Below are positions 27,142-36,276 of a stretch of 64,000 nucleotides of DNA, piece by piece. A program made the translations under genes and the position numbers. Below the pieces are notes generated by a model, which saw only the letters and a list, made by a program, of their open reading frames with translations, did not search any database and was not told the DNA's origin. Every line of letters starts with the position of its first letter. Position 1 is the first letter of the stretch. The DNA is from JABDIY01 sp963751955 (lineage in GTDB: Bacteria; Actinomycetota; Acidimicrobiia; Acidimicrobiales; SZUA-35), in assembly GCA_963751955.1 (NCBI GenBank), contig CAVVWM010000011.1, positions 725,001-789,000 on the forward strand. The letters are read 5' to 3'.

Positions 27142-28161
27142 CTAGCGGCTCACAGATGACGACGCATTACCGGCGAGTCCCCAAACGCCGGCGATCTCCT
27201 CCAAGGTGCCTATGCGATCGACGACGTCGTAGGCAACCGGGTACAACATCAATTCCGCCGCGCCGGTTGCGGCAACCAGGCTCGACATTCCCTCCACCAC
27301 AGAATGCACCGTTCCAACGAGGCCTGCCGGCTCGTCGGTACCGGGAAATTCGGGATGTCCGAGCGCATCATCGGGTGGCAGCAGCGGCAGCAATCGGCCA
27401 CGCCGCAGACCGGCCCGCCGGAGACGACTGGGGCTCGCCAACCACTCGGCCTTCTCCTCACTGGGGCCAACCACCGCTGTTGCGGTGACGATGAGATGAG
27501 GCTCCTCGAGGACCGGCGAGGGTGCGAACGAATTGTGATAGATCTCCGCAGCCTGCAGTGTGCCACCCATCTGGAAGTGGTGTGCGAAACCGAACCGCAG
27601 CCCGAGAATTCCGGCCAACTGGGCGCTGAATCCGCTGGAGCCGAGCAGACATATCGACGGTGACGAGCCGGCCCTGGGCGTAGCCATCAGGTCAACGGGA
27701 GGGTCGTGTTCGGATCGATGGTCACCCAACATGCTCATCACATGGAGCACGTTCCGTGGGAACTCCTCCTCCTCGGTACCCGGTGAGTTGCGCCGAAGCG
27801 CAGCCATCGTGGCCCGATCAGTTCCCGGTGCCCTGCCGATACCCAGGTCGATCCGGCCCGGATACAGCGCTTCAAGCATGGCGAACTGCTCGGCAATGAC
27901 GAGCGGGCTGTGATTGGGCAACATCACGCCGCCCGAACCGATACGCATCCGATCGGTGGCCGAGGCCAAGTGAGCGATCAACACCGCTGGACTGGTACTG
28001 GCAACCGTGGGCATGTTGTGATGCTCAGCCACCCAGAAGCGGTGATATCCGAGTCGATCCGCCGACTTGGCCACTTTGGTTGTCTCGGCCAGAGCTTCTC
28101 CCGTGGTTGCGTCGTCCCTAACCATCGCGAGGTCGAGAACTGACAGGGGGACGGTTGCCAT
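27142..28161 (-). CDS. LLM-class flavin-dependent oxidoreductase (luciferase-like)
   Basis: 339 residues. The N-terminus VPLSVLDLAMVRDDATTGEA and YHRFWVAEHHNMPTVASTSP, MRIGSGGVMLPNHSPLVIAE and GRIDLGIGRAPGTDR are the hallmarks of the MsnO8/alkanal monooxygenase-like branch with a TIM barrel that uses reduced FMN. Substrate unknown. Operon with the ABM gene is likely. Confidence 0.9.
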   Translation of the reverse strand: MATVPLSVLDLAMVRDDATTGEALAETTKVAKSADRLGYHRFWVAEHHNMPTVASTSPAVLIAHLASATDRMRIGSGGVMLPNHSPLVIAEQFAMLEALYPGRIDLGIGRAPGTDRATMAALRRNSPGTEEEEFPRNVLHVMSMLGDHRSEHDPPVDLMATPRAGSSPSICLLGSSGFSAQLAGILGLRFGFAHHFQMGGTLQAAEIYHNSFAPSPVLEEPHLIVTATAVVGPSEEKAEWLASPSRLRRAGLRRGRLLPLLPPDDALGHPEFPGTDEPAGLVGTVHSVVEGMSSLVAATGAAELMLYPVAYDVVDRIGTLEEIAGVWGLAGNASSSVSR

Positions 28162-28183
28162 GGAACAAGCCTAAGAGCCGAGA

Positions 28184-28390
28184 ATGGTCATGAGCTCGAC
28201 GATGCCATGTCAGCAGAGGCAATGTCAGGTGAAGCGGCTGCAGGCTCTCGGTGCCACCCATGTTCATGACAAGGACGAGTGGGCACGAACTGGACCACGC
28301 TCCTGGATCCCGAGCGCAACGAGTTCTGCGTATCCGACACAGACCAGCGATCGCGCCGCTCGAGGCCATACTGGTCAGGTGAGGGTCAAC
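28184..28390 (+). pseudogene. Remnant of a VOC/glyoxalase-like protein (C-terminal end only)
   Basis: A plus-strand frame reads VKRLQALGATHVHDKDEW, then, after a missing G at 28281-28283, continues GTNWTTLLDPERNEFCVSDT. This is the typical C-terminal end of a vicinal-oxygen-chelate domain, ending with the LLDPE-x-N-E-F metal-ligand strand. There is no N-terminal half: a stop lies shortly upstream and the region abuts the flavin oxidoreductase gene. It is therefore a truncated relic, independent of the single frameshift. Confidence 0.55.
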
Positions 28391-28552
28391 GTTCTGATAG
28401 CCGTCGTCTTTGTGATTGCCGTCGTTCTCGAACGAGGCGATCAGGACAAGGAAGCTCTGTTCTGGATCCTGGTTGGGGCTGGCATCGTCGCCGTGGTCGG
28501 CCTTGCAACTTTCCTGCGCAGCAGGGGCGGCATCGGCGCCACCGGCGATTGA
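28379..28552 (+). CDS. Small membrane protein
   Basis: 57 residues from the GTG at 28379. Two hydrophobic stretches (VNVLIAVVFVIAVVLE and LFWILVGAGIVAVVGLATFL) flank a charged RGDQDKEA loop, so it may be a two-helix hairpin. Its start overlaps the end of the VOC remnant. No family recognised. Confidence 0.45.
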   Translation: MRVNVLIAVVFVIAVVLERGDQDKEALFWILVGAGIVAVVGLATFLRSRGGIGATGD

Positions 28553-28597
28553 GCGGCGAGTGCGCTACGCCCGAAGTGGGCGTGACGCCCCGGTCGA

Positions 28598-29599
28598 CTA
28601 GGTGTAGCCGATGCCCGCGATCTTCTTGAGCTTGGCGCTGCGATGATGGGCCTCCACCATCCGGACAGTGCCGGTTCGGCCCCGCATTACCATGCTGTGG
28701 GTCGTGATGCCCCCAGGCGTGTAGGTAACACCCCGCAGGAGATCGCCGGTAGTGATACCAGTCGCCGAGAAATAGCAGTTTTCGGTGGTGATCAGGTCGT
28801 CGAGGCCGAGAATCTGATCTGGATCTTTACCCTCGGCAACGATCAATTCCCGTTCCTCGTCGCTTCGGGCCCACAAACGGCCCTGGAGGTCGCCTCCCAT
28901 GCACTTGAGGGCAGCTGCTGTGATAACACCTTCAGGGGTTCCCCCGATCCCGAACAAGATGTCGACACCGGTGTTGGGCATTGCGCAGGCCATGGCACCG
29001 GCCACGTCGCCGTCGGAGATGAGACGGATACGGGCACCTGCGTCACGGATCTCCGCAATCAGTTCTGCATGGCGGGGGCGGTCGAGGACAACTGCCGTGA
29101 TGTTGGAAACCTCCACCCCTTTGGCCTTGGCCAGAGCGGTGATATTGCGCTTCACCGGCAAGCGGATATCGACAATGCCAGCACCGCTTGGACCCACAGC
29201 CAACTTCTCCATGTACACCGCCGATCCGGGGTTGTACATCGTGCCGGCATCGGACGCAGCGATCACAGCGATTGCCCCGGCACGCCCTTCAGCGGTGAGT
29301 GTGGTGCCATCAACAGGGTCGACGGCGATGTCGCAATGAGGGGGTTCGCCGTTGCCGACGACCTCGCCGTTGTAGAGCATCGGAGCTTCGTCCTTTTCGC
29401 CCTCACCAATAACCACGGTGCCGTTCATCTCGACTCCGTCGAGGACATGCCGCATCGCGTCAACCGCGGCCTGATCAGCGGCAATCTTGTCACCGCGACC
29501 CACTAGGCGAGCCCCGGCCATCGCGGCTGCCTCGGTAGTCCGGACCAACTCAAGTGCCAGGTTACGTTCTGGGGCCATTCGCGCTTCGCTCATGTCCAT
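28598..29599 (-). CDS. glpX: Class II fructose-1,6-bisphosphatase (GlpX)
   Basis: About 333 residues from the ATG at 29599 (another ATG at 29593). GEGEKDEAPML, the metal-binding VDPVDGTTL, GIGGTPEGVITAAALKC and NCYFSATGIT are GlpX signatures. It is the gluconeogenic phosphatase of most actinobacteria, lithium-sensitive and metal dependent in characterised members. The frame extends to 29698 but the added residues are not GlpX-like. Confidence 0.93.
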   Translation of the reverse strand: MDMSEARMAPERNLALELVRTTEAAAMAGARLVGRGDKIAADQAAVDAMRHVLDGVEMNGTVVIGEGEKDEAPMLYNGEVVGNGEPPHCDIAVDPVDGTTLTAEGRAGAIAVIAASDAGTMYNPGSAVYMEKLAVGPSGAGIVDIRLPVKRNITALAKAKGVEVSNITAVVLDRPRHAELIAEIRDAGARIRLISDGDVAGAMACAMPNTGVDILFGIGGTPEGVITAAALKCMGGDLQGRLWARSDEERELIVAEGKDPDQILGLDDLITTENCYFSATGITTGDLLRGVTYTPGGITTHSMVMRGRTGTVRMVEAHHRSAKLKKIAGIGYT

Positions 29600-29829
29600 A
29601 GAGAGTACTCGGCCGTCTGACCTGGGCCAAAGCCTCCAAACCTCGGCACCGGCGACCAACCCGGCGTGGGTTCGCATGGGCGATGGGCCGAGGCCCACGC
29701 CAACACAAGGACGGCCAGCCCGCCCAGCGGCAGGGCTGTTTCACCGGCGCCAGAGCTGAACACCGGCACCACGTAGAATTCCCGCCGGTCAGGCCAGATC
29801 TCGTTTCCCGAGACCCCCCCATCAGCCAC
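29590..29829 (-). CDS. Possible small membrane protein between atpC and glpX
   Basis: A GTG-started frame of 79 residues contains one hydrophobic stretch (ALPLGGLAVLVLAWASAH). It fills the 258-bp gap downstream of the atp operon and ends 10 bp inside glpX. No ribosome-binding site and no family are recognisable; the adjacent frames are also open. It may be chance. Confidence 0.25.
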   Translation of the reverse strand: MADGGVSGNEIWPDRREFYVVPVFSSGAGETALPLGGLAVLVLAWASAHRPCEPTPGWSPVPRFGGFGPGQTAEYSLWT

Positions 29830-29856
29830 GGAACCGGCGGGAGGCCTTGGCTGCGC

Positions 29857-30255
29857 CTAGAGGTCGGCGCCTGACATGGTGAGCTGGAGTTCGGCCCACT
29901 TCTTGTCGTTCAGCGCGAACCCGTCGAGCGGATCGGTTGCGAGTCTGGAATCGGCCTCGGCAAGATCGGCCCGTGCCGCTGCGACGTCGATCGATTCAAT
30001 AGGAAGCGCAATATCGGAAAGCACCGCGACCTTGTCCCGGGTGACGCTCACGAAGCCACTGCGCACCGCCCAGCGCTTCATGTCGCCCCCTGCCTCGGTG
30101 ACCTTCACCTCACCGGTCTCCAACGTGCCGACGAAAGGCTCGTGGCCCTCCAGGAATGCGATGTCGCCACCGCCACGGGTACGGGCCGTGACCATCGTGC
30201 CTTCACCGGAGTACAGAATGCTCTCCGGCGAAACGAACTCGATCGCAAATGCCAT
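29857..30255 (-). CDS. atpC: F1 ATP synthase epsilon subunit
   Basis: 132 residues: N-terminal beta-sandwich (FAIEFVSPESILYSGEGTMV, GDIAFLEGHEPFVGTLETGE) and a C-terminal helical part (VAAARADLAEADSRLATD). It links the rotor to the catalytic head and can inhibit ATP hydrolysis. Last gene of the atp operon, 2 bp after atpD. Confidence 0.94.
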   Translation of the reverse strand: MAFAIEFVSPESILYSGEGTMVTARTRGGGDIAFLEGHEPFVGTLETGEVKVTEAGGDMKRWAVRSGFVSVTRDKVAVLSDIALPIESIDVAAARADLAEADSRLATDPLDGFALNDKKWAELQLTMSGADL

Positions 30256-30257
30256 GT

Positions 30258-31722
30258 TTAGCTCACGCTCTTGCGAAGGGTCTCGGCCTTTTCGCGGGCG
30301 CTGTCGGCGCCACCAACGTTGAGGAAGGCCTGCTCGGGTAGGTCATCGAGATCACCGTTGACCAGCTGTTCGAAGCTGTCGATGGTTTCGTCGACCGGGG
30401 TGAAGATACCGGGCAGACCGGTGAAGACCTGGGCCACAAACATGGGCTGGGACAGGAAACGCTGCACCTTCCGGGCTCGGTTGACCGTAATCCTGTCCTC
30501 TTCGGAAAGTTCGTCGAGGCCCAGGATGGCGATGATGTCCTGCAGTTCCTTGTAACGCTGGAGGATCTCCTGCACCCGGGTCGCGACCCGGTAATGACGT
30601 TCGCCAACGACCTCGGGAGCGAGGATGGTGGAGCTCGACGACAGCGGATCCACGGCGGGGTAGATACCCAGAGCGGCGATGTCGCGGGACAACTCGGTGG
30701 TGGCATCCAAGTGGGTGAACGTGGTGAAGGGAGCCGGGTCGGTGTAATCGTCTGCCGGAACATAGACCGCTTGGAGTGAAGTGATCGAGTGACCACCGGT
30801 GGAGGTAATGCGCTCCTGAAGCGTTCCCATCTCGTCGGCCAAGGTGGGCTGGTACCCGACGGCAGAAGGCATACGACCCAGGAGGGTGGAAACCTCTGAA
30901 CCGGCCTGCACGAAGCGGAAGACGTTGTCGACGAACAGGAGCACGTCCTGGCCCTGCGCGTCACGGAAATACTCGGCCATCGTGAGGGCCGACAGAGCTA
31001 CCCGAAGACGCACGCCTGGCGGCTCGTCCATCTGACCGAAACAGAGAGCAGCCTTTGAGAGCACAGGTGAGACGCCGTCACCCATCATGGTCTCGCCCAT
31101 CTCGAGGAACAGGTCGGTGCCCTCACGGGTCCGCTCCCCCACGCCTGCGAAGACTGACACACCACCGTGGTTGGTAGCCACACGGGTGATCATCTCCTGG
31201 ATGAGCACGGTCTTGCCCACGCCTGCACCACCGAAGAGGCCGATCTTGCCACCCTGCAGATACGGGGTGAGCAGGTCGATCACCTTGATGCCGGTCTCCA
31301 GGACCTGCTTGGTGGGTTCAAGGGTGTGAAACGCTGGAGGCATCGCGATGGATTGGCCACCTCTCGGTGATCTCGAGGCTGTCGGCGGGAACGTCGAGCG
31401 GTTCACCAATCACGTTCCATATATGGCCCAGGGTCACATCGCCGACCGGCACGGTGATGCCGGTACCACGGTTGCGAACAACCTGGCCGCGGCGAAGGCC
31501 ATCGGTCGGCTTGAGCGCGACGGCTCGGACCCGACCGCCGCCGAGGTGCTGGGCGACCTCGGCCATGACCACTGTGGTTTTGCCATCGATCTCCACATCG
31601 AACTCGACTGCGAAGTTGATCTCAGGAAGCTCGCCGCGAGGAAACTCGACGTCGACCACAGGGCCGGCGATGGCGACGATTCGGCCCGGAGCGAGGTTGG
31701 TGGAGGATTCGGTCATAGTCAT
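30258..31722 (-). CDS. atpD: F1 ATP synthase beta subunit, apparent frameshift
   Basis: Catalytic subunit. The first part (31722 to about 31340) reads GRIVAIAGPVVDVEFPRGEL to TERWPIHRDA. The frame then breaks at 31336-31340: removing one T from GCCTCCAGCG restores IHRDAPAFHTLEP, after which the rest follows with P-loop GGAGVGKT, the catalytic GERTREGTDL, and DELSEEDRITVNRARKVQRF. About 487 residues when joined, normal length. Since atpD is single-copy here and functionally required, the break is most likely a sequence error. Confidence 0.93.
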
Positions 31723-31738
31723 TCTTGGTTGGCTCCTG

Positions 31739-32650
31739 TTAGGCAGCGACTTCGTCGTCTTCTTCTAGCGCAGCGGCGCCACCGACGATCTCCATGATCT
31801 CGGTAGTGATGCTGGCCTGGCGGGCCCGGTTCATTTCCCGGGCCAGTTTGGTAATCAGATCTTCTGCGTTTTCGGTGGCGGCCTTCATCGCTCGCTGGCG
31901 GTTGGCGTGCTCGGACGCGGCCGCATCGAGAAGCGCTGCGAAAAGTCGAGCTTCCACGTACTGGGGGAGCAAGTCTCCCAACACACCCTCAGGCGATGGT
32001 TCGAAGGTGAAGCCGGCAATCGCTGCGGCGCTACCACCCCCTGCTTGAGCCATCACAGCGGTGGACTCCAATGGCAGGAAGCGACGAACTACTGGTCGTT
32101 GAGTGCCGAGCGACACGAACTCGGTGTAGATCAGCTCTACCTGATCAACCTGGCCACCTTCGAACAGCTCACGGACCGTACGGGCGATCTTACGGGCATC
32201 GGCAAAGGTGGGATTGTCGGTGAAACCTGCGAATGATGAGTGGATCTCGAAGCCCCGGAACGTGAAGTAGTCCTTGGGCTTACGGCCGACCGAGATGATG
32301 CTGTACTGGCCACCATCGGCCCGGTGTGCCTGGATTTCACGCTCAGCGATTCGGATGACAGCGCTGTTGTAGGGTCCGGCAAGTCCGCGGTCGCCCGCGC
32401 ATACCACGAATGCGATCCGCTGAGGGTTCTCGACATGCCTGAGCAAGGGATGGTCTACCTCGGCTCCGCCGGCGGCCAAGTTTTCGATGACGCTGGTCAG
32501 CTGCTCGGCGTAGGGTCGGGCCGCGTTGGCTCGTTGCTGAGCTCGAGCTACCCGGGTTGCAGCGATGAGTTCCATGGCGCGAGTAATCTTCTTGGTGTTC
32601 TTCACGCTGCCGATTCGTCGGCGTAGGACTCGTTCTGCACCACCGGGCAT
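31739..32650 (-). CDS. atpG: F1 ATP synthase gamma subunit
   Basis: 303 residues with the two terminal coiled-coil helices that form the rotor shaft: LRRRIGSVKNTKKITRAMEL at the start and MNRARQASITTEIMEIVGGA at the end. The central domain has VVCAGDRGLAGPYN. The C-terminus carries an extra acidic tail (LEEDDEVAA). It is 3 bp downstream of atpA and 16 bp upstream of atpD. Confidence 0.95.
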   Translation of the reverse strand: MPGGAERVLRRRIGSVKNTKKITRAMELIAATRVARAQQRANAARPYAEQLTSVIENLAAGGAEVDHPLLRHVENPQRIAFVVCAGDRGLAGPYNSAVIRIAEREIQAHRADGGQYSIISVGRKPKDYFTFRGFEIHSSFAGFTDNPTFADARKIARTVRELFEGGQVDQVELIYTEFVSLGTQRPVVRRFLPLESTAVMAQAGGGSAAAIAGFTFEPSPEGVLGDLLPQYVEARLFAALLDAAASEHANRQRAMKAATENAEDLITKLAREMNRARQASITTEIMEIVGGAAALEEDDEVAA

Positions 32651-32653
32651 CGG

Positions 32654-34273
32654 TTAGGCCTCCGCCCGTGAAATTTCGGCTTCGGGCAAGATGTTGGGCG
32701 CGTCCACCATGGCCTCAGCCGCTGCTGCTTGGGCCTCGGCGTCGGGTGCATGGGGAGGGGCGACCGTTCCTTGGAACTGATCGGTGAACGCACCGATCGC
32801 TGCCTCGAGCGCCTCTTCGTCGGGAACCTTTCCGGTATCGACGATGGCCGTCATCATGTCGCCATGGCGGCTGTTGAACCACTCGAGGATTTCGTGTTCG
32901 TACTTCTTCACGTCGGTCACGTCGACACCGTCGAGGTAACCACGGGTGCCTGCGTAGAGCAGTACAACCTGTTCCTGCACCGGCACAGGAGCGTTGATGC
33001 CCTGCTTGAGAAGTTCGGTGAGGCGGTAACCCCGATCGAGCTGTGACTGGGACACGGCGTCGAGGTCGGAACCGAACGCTGCAAAGGCTTCAAGCTCACG
33101 GAACTGCTGGAGATCAGACTTCAGCGTGCCCACTGCGCTCTTCATGGCCTTGATCTGAGCGGCAGAGCCGACTCGAGATACCGAGATACCGACGTCGACG
33201 GCGGGGCGGACACCGGACTTGAAGAGATCGTCCTGTAGATAGATCTGACCGTCGGTGATGGAGATCACGTTCGTGGGGATGAACGCCGACACGTCGCCTG
33301 CCTTGGTCTCGATCACGGGCAGCGCCGTGAGGGACCCAGCACCCAGATCATCGGACAACTTGGCGGCCCGTTCGAGGAGGCGGGAGTGGAGGTAGAACAC
33401 ATCGCCGGGGAACGCTTCACGGCCTGGGGGACGGCGCAGCAGCAGCGACACCTGGCGATACGCCTCTGCTTGTTTGGACAGGTCGTCGTAGATGGCGAGC
33501 GCATGGCCGCCGTTGTCCATCCAGTGCTGGCCCATGGCGCATCCGGCGTATGGTGCGAGGAACTTGAATGGAGCCGGATCGGACGCTGGGGCCACCACGA
33601 CCACGGTGTATTCCATAGCTCCAGCTGTCTCGAGGTTGGCTACGGTTTGGGCAACGGTTGAGGCCTTCTGCCCGATGGCCACGTAGACACATTTGATGCC
33701 AGTGCCCTTCTGAGCCAGGATCGCGTCGATGGCAATGGTTGTCTTACCGGTCTTACGGTCGCCGATGATCAGCTCACGCTGGCCGCGACCGATCGGGATC
33801 AGGCTATCGATCGCTTTGATACCGGTCTGAACCGGCTCGTGCACCGGCTGACGACCAGTGATACCCGGAGCCTGAACTTCCATGCGCCGAAGCTCGATGT
33901 TGGTGAGTGGGCCTTTGCCATCGATTGGTTCACCGAGGGTGTTCACGACCCGACCGAGCAGCCCGTCACCCACGGGAACTGACAGAATGTCACCGGTCGC
34001 CTCGACGTTCTGGCCTTCTTCGATGTGGTCGACGTTTCCGAGCACCACTGCACCGATGCTGTGTTCATCAAGGTTCAGGGCGAGGCCGATCGTGCCGTCC
34101 TCGAACTTGAGCATCTCATTGACAGCCACGTTGGGCAAGCCACCCACCCGGGCAATTCCGTCGCCCACTTGAACGACCTTGCCGACCGTGGAGGAGGAGA
34201 CATCGGTGCTGAAGGACTCAAGGTTCTTCTTGAGCGCACTTGCGATCTCGTTGGGATCAAAGGTCAGGGCCAT
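32654..34273 (-). CDS. atpA: F1 ATP synthase alpha subunit
   Basis: 539 residues, non-catalytic nucleotide-binding subunit. P-loop GDRKTGKT, VYVAIGQKASTVAQTV, and the arginine-finger region ISVSRVGSAAQIKAMK are present. The C-terminus is extended by about 30 mostly alanine- and glutamate-rich residues compared with the E. coli protein. The ATG overlaps the atpH stop by 1 bp. Confidence 0.96.
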   Translation of the reverse strand: MALTFDPNEIASALKKNLESFSTDVSSSTVGKVVQVGDGIARVGGLPNVAVNEMLKFEDGTIGLALNLDEHSIGAVVLGNVDHIEEGQNVEATGDILSVPVGDGLLGRVVNTLGEPIDGKGPLTNIELRRMEVQAPGITGRQPVHEPVQTGIKAIDSLIPIGRGQRELIIGDRKTGKTTIAIDAILAQKGTGIKCVYVAIGQKASTVAQTVANLETAGAMEYTVVVVAPASDPAPFKFLAPYAGCAMGQHWMDNGGHALAIYDDLSKQAEAYRQVSLLLRRPPGREAFPGDVFYLHSRLLERAAKLSDDLGAGSLTALPVIETKAGDVSAFIPTNVISITDGQIYLQDDLFKSGVRPAVDVGISVSRVGSAAQIKAMKSAVGTLKSDLQQFRELEAFAAFGSDLDAVSQSQLDRGYRLTELLKQGINAPVPVQEQVVLLYAGTRGYLDGVDVTDVKKYEHEILEWFNSRHGDMMTAIVDTGKVPDEEALEAAIGAFTDQFQGTVAPPHAPDAEAQAAAAEAMVDAPNILPEAEISRAEA

Positions 34274-34794
34274 TACAGCGCCTCTCGCATCTTGTTGATT
34301 CGGCTACGAACGGTGCCGTCGATCACGGTGTCACCCAGGGTGGTGACAACGCCTCCGACGACGGAGGGGTCGATTTCGGTTTGGAGTTCAACCGGTCCGC
34401 CGGCTTGTATCGCCAACGCTGCTGCCAGCCGGGCCTGCTGATCGGCCGAAAGGGGTACGGCCGAGCGAACCACCGCCAGCCGATTACCCGAAGCGGTAGC
34501 TGCCCGCGACACGAACTCGTCCACGATCTCTGACAACTCACCACCGCGGCCGGCATTGACAATTAGCCCCACTACCGAACGGGTGACATCGGATGCCCTG
34601 CCACTGAGGAGTTGGTCCACGATCCCATTCCGGGTATCAGCGGGAAGTAATACGTTCGCCAGCGTGGACCGCAGTTCTGTGTTCTCCTGGACGGCTCGGG
34701 AGAAAGCCAGGAGCTCAGATCTGGTGTTGACAATGTCGCCCTCGGCCGAAGCGATGGCGTGAATGGCGTCGGCGTAGGAAGAGATCACACTCAT
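34273..34794 (-). CDS. atpH: F1 ATP synthase delta subunit
   Basis: 173 residues, helical N-terminal domain (YADAIHAIASAEGDIVNTRS) and C-terminal GGVVTTLGDTVIDGTVRSRI, the conserved delta/OSCP signature. It is a free-standing delta subunit, unlike the b-delta fusion of mycobacteria. It lies 3 bp after atpF and overlaps atpA by 1 bp. Confidence 0.93.
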   Translation of the reverse strand: MSVISSYADAIHAIASAEGDIVNTRSELLAFSRAVQENTELRSTLANVLLPADTRNGIVDQLLSGRASDVTRSVVGLIVNAGRGGELSEIVDEFVSRAATASGNRLAVVRSAVPLSADQQARLAAALAIQAGGPVELQTEIDPSVVGGVVTTLGDTVIDGTVRSRINKMREAL

Positions 34795-34797
34795 GGT

Positions 34798-35325
34798 CTA
34801 TGACCTTTCCAGAGACGAGATGTAGGAGTCGATCAGGTTTGCGTGGGAACCCGCGTCGAGTTTCTCGCCCACCAGTTCCTCCGTGGAGGCCCGGGTCAGC
34901 GATGCAATCTCTTCGCGCAGATCGCCTAGAGCCTGGCTGGTCTGGTTCTGAATCTCGTTGGCGGCCCGCTCACGCATCGCCTCGCCTTCCGCCTTGGCTC
35001 TGGCAGCGGTGTCGACCTGCAGGCGGGTTGCGGTTTCCTGGGCCTCTTTCTTGATCCGGGCCGCTTCGGTACCGATGTCGGGCGCATCAGCCGAACTGGC
35101 CGAAAGGGCCTTTTCAGCTTCTGAGCGGGCGGCCTGGGCCTCATCGAACTCCCGCTGGATTCGGTCGGTGCGGCCGTTGAGTGCCTTCATGACGGCCGGC
35201 CCGGCCTTCCAGATGAGAACACCGAGGATGACGAAGAACGCCAGTGAACCCCAGTAGACCTCGTTGATATCGGATGCCAGCTGCGGACCGTTGGGTCCTT
35301 CGGCGGCGAGTATCGGGAGCAACAT
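34798..35325 (-). CDS. atpF: Fo ATP synthase b subunit
   Basis: 175 residues: one N-terminal membrane helix (INEVYWGSLAFFVILGVLIW) and a long charged coiled coil that forms half of the peripheral stalk. The start is 9 bp after the b' gene stop, with AGGA upstream. Together with b' it would form a heterodimeric stalk. Confidence 0.92.
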   Translation of the reverse strand: MLLPILAAEGPNGPQLASDINEVYWGSLAFFVILGVLIWKAGPAVMKALNGRTDRIQREFDEAQAARSEAEKALSASSADAPDIGTEAARIKKEAQETATRLQVDTAARAKAEGEAMRERAANEIQNQTSQALGDLREEIASLTRASTEELVGEKLDAGSHANLIDSYISSLERS

Positions 35326-35334
35326 TGAGAGTTC

Positions 35335-35858
35335 CTAACTCCGTTCAGACATGATTCGGTTGACCACGCCCTGAGCGTCGGTGGCGGTGACCGGTCGGTC
35401 GATGACCTTGGATGCGGCCTGGGCGGTGAGCTCGGCCACTTGAGACCCGATACCGCCCATGGCTTCGGCGCGTGCGGCGTCGATCTGCGAGGTTGCCATC
35501 TGGCGCATCGCATCGATCTCGGCCTGGACTCCGCTGATGATCTGCTGGCGCTCGGCCTCGGCCTCGGCACGCGCAGCTTCAATAACGGCGGTTGCTTCGG
35601 CCCGCGCAGGAGCGAGCAGGCGTCGGCAACTTCGGCGTCAGCGTTTGCAACTTTGGCCTCAGCGGCCTTGGCTGCGTCCCAGTCGGAGCGAAGCGCTTGG
35701 TCTCGCTCCTCCATGGTCCGCTGAACCGGGGGAAGAAGGACATACCGCATCAACACGTAGAAAAGCGCAAACATCAATCCGCCCCAGAACATCTCGGGGA
35801 TGACTGGGAGGATCGGGTTGGTTACTTCTCCGGCCTCGGCGGCGAGCAGTGTCAGCAC
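35335..35858 (-). CDS. Fo ATP synthase b' subunit, apparent frameshift
   Basis: N-terminal membrane helix (PEMFWGGLMFALFYVLMRYV) followed by PVQRTMEERDQALRSDWDAA and coiled coil. The frame is lost at 35619 (two C read where three are expected on the coding strand). The next frame reads ALLAPARAEATAVIEAARAE and continues to SKVIDRPVTATDAQGVVNRI and a TAG at 35335. Joined length is about 174 residues, matching atpF. A working operon and the intact coiled coil in the second frame suggest a sequence error. Confidence 0.88.
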
Positions 35859-35872
35859 GTGGTGACCTGCCC

Positions 35873-36163
35873 TTACGCGAACTTGAGCAGAATGAACACC
35901 ACGAAGCCGATGAGGGCGAGCGCCTCGGTAAACGCGATACCGAGAAACATTGTGGTCTGAACCTGACCTGCGGCTTCGGGCTGACGGGCCATGGCCTGGA
36001 CGGCCTGACCGACGAGGTAGCCGATGCCGATTCCGGGCCCGATGGCGGCGAGGCCGTAGGCGAAGCCGGCACTGCTGGCTGCGGCGCTGGCCTTTTGGTC
36101 GTCGGCGGTAGCTTCAACTGCCAGCTCGATGGCCTGGCTGGCTGCACTTGCGATGGCACTCAT
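35873..36163 (-). CDS. atpE: Fo ATP synthase c subunit (proton type)
   Basis: 96 residues. Two helices form the rotor ring: GLAAIGPGIGIGYLVGQAVQ, the polar loop ARQPEA, and IAFTEALALIGFVVFILL with the ion-carrying Glu. The residue after Glu is Ala and there is no Gln in the first helix, so it resembles proton- rather than sodium-binding rings. The N-terminus is about 20 residues longer than in E. coli (SAIASAASQAIELAVEATAD), which could be a cleaved or exposed leader. Confidence 0.94.
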   Translation of the reverse strand: MSAIASAASQAIELAVEATADDQKASAAASSAGFAYGLAAIGPGIGIGYLVGQAVQAMARQPEAAGQVQTTMFLGIAFTEALALIGFVVFILLKFA

Positions 36164-36276
36164 TTGACGGTTGTCTCCTAGTTATTGATGAATCTTGCTG
36201 AGATTCGCTTTTCGTTGCCCCTTGGTAAGGAACGCCGAGCTGGTTGCACGCCCGAGGGCGAGTTGTTCAGAAGTCT

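Noticed and set aside
30258..31722. Programmed frameshift in atpD
   Set aside because: No slippery heptamer or stimulatory structure seen; similar single-base breaks occur in many unrelated genes of the window.
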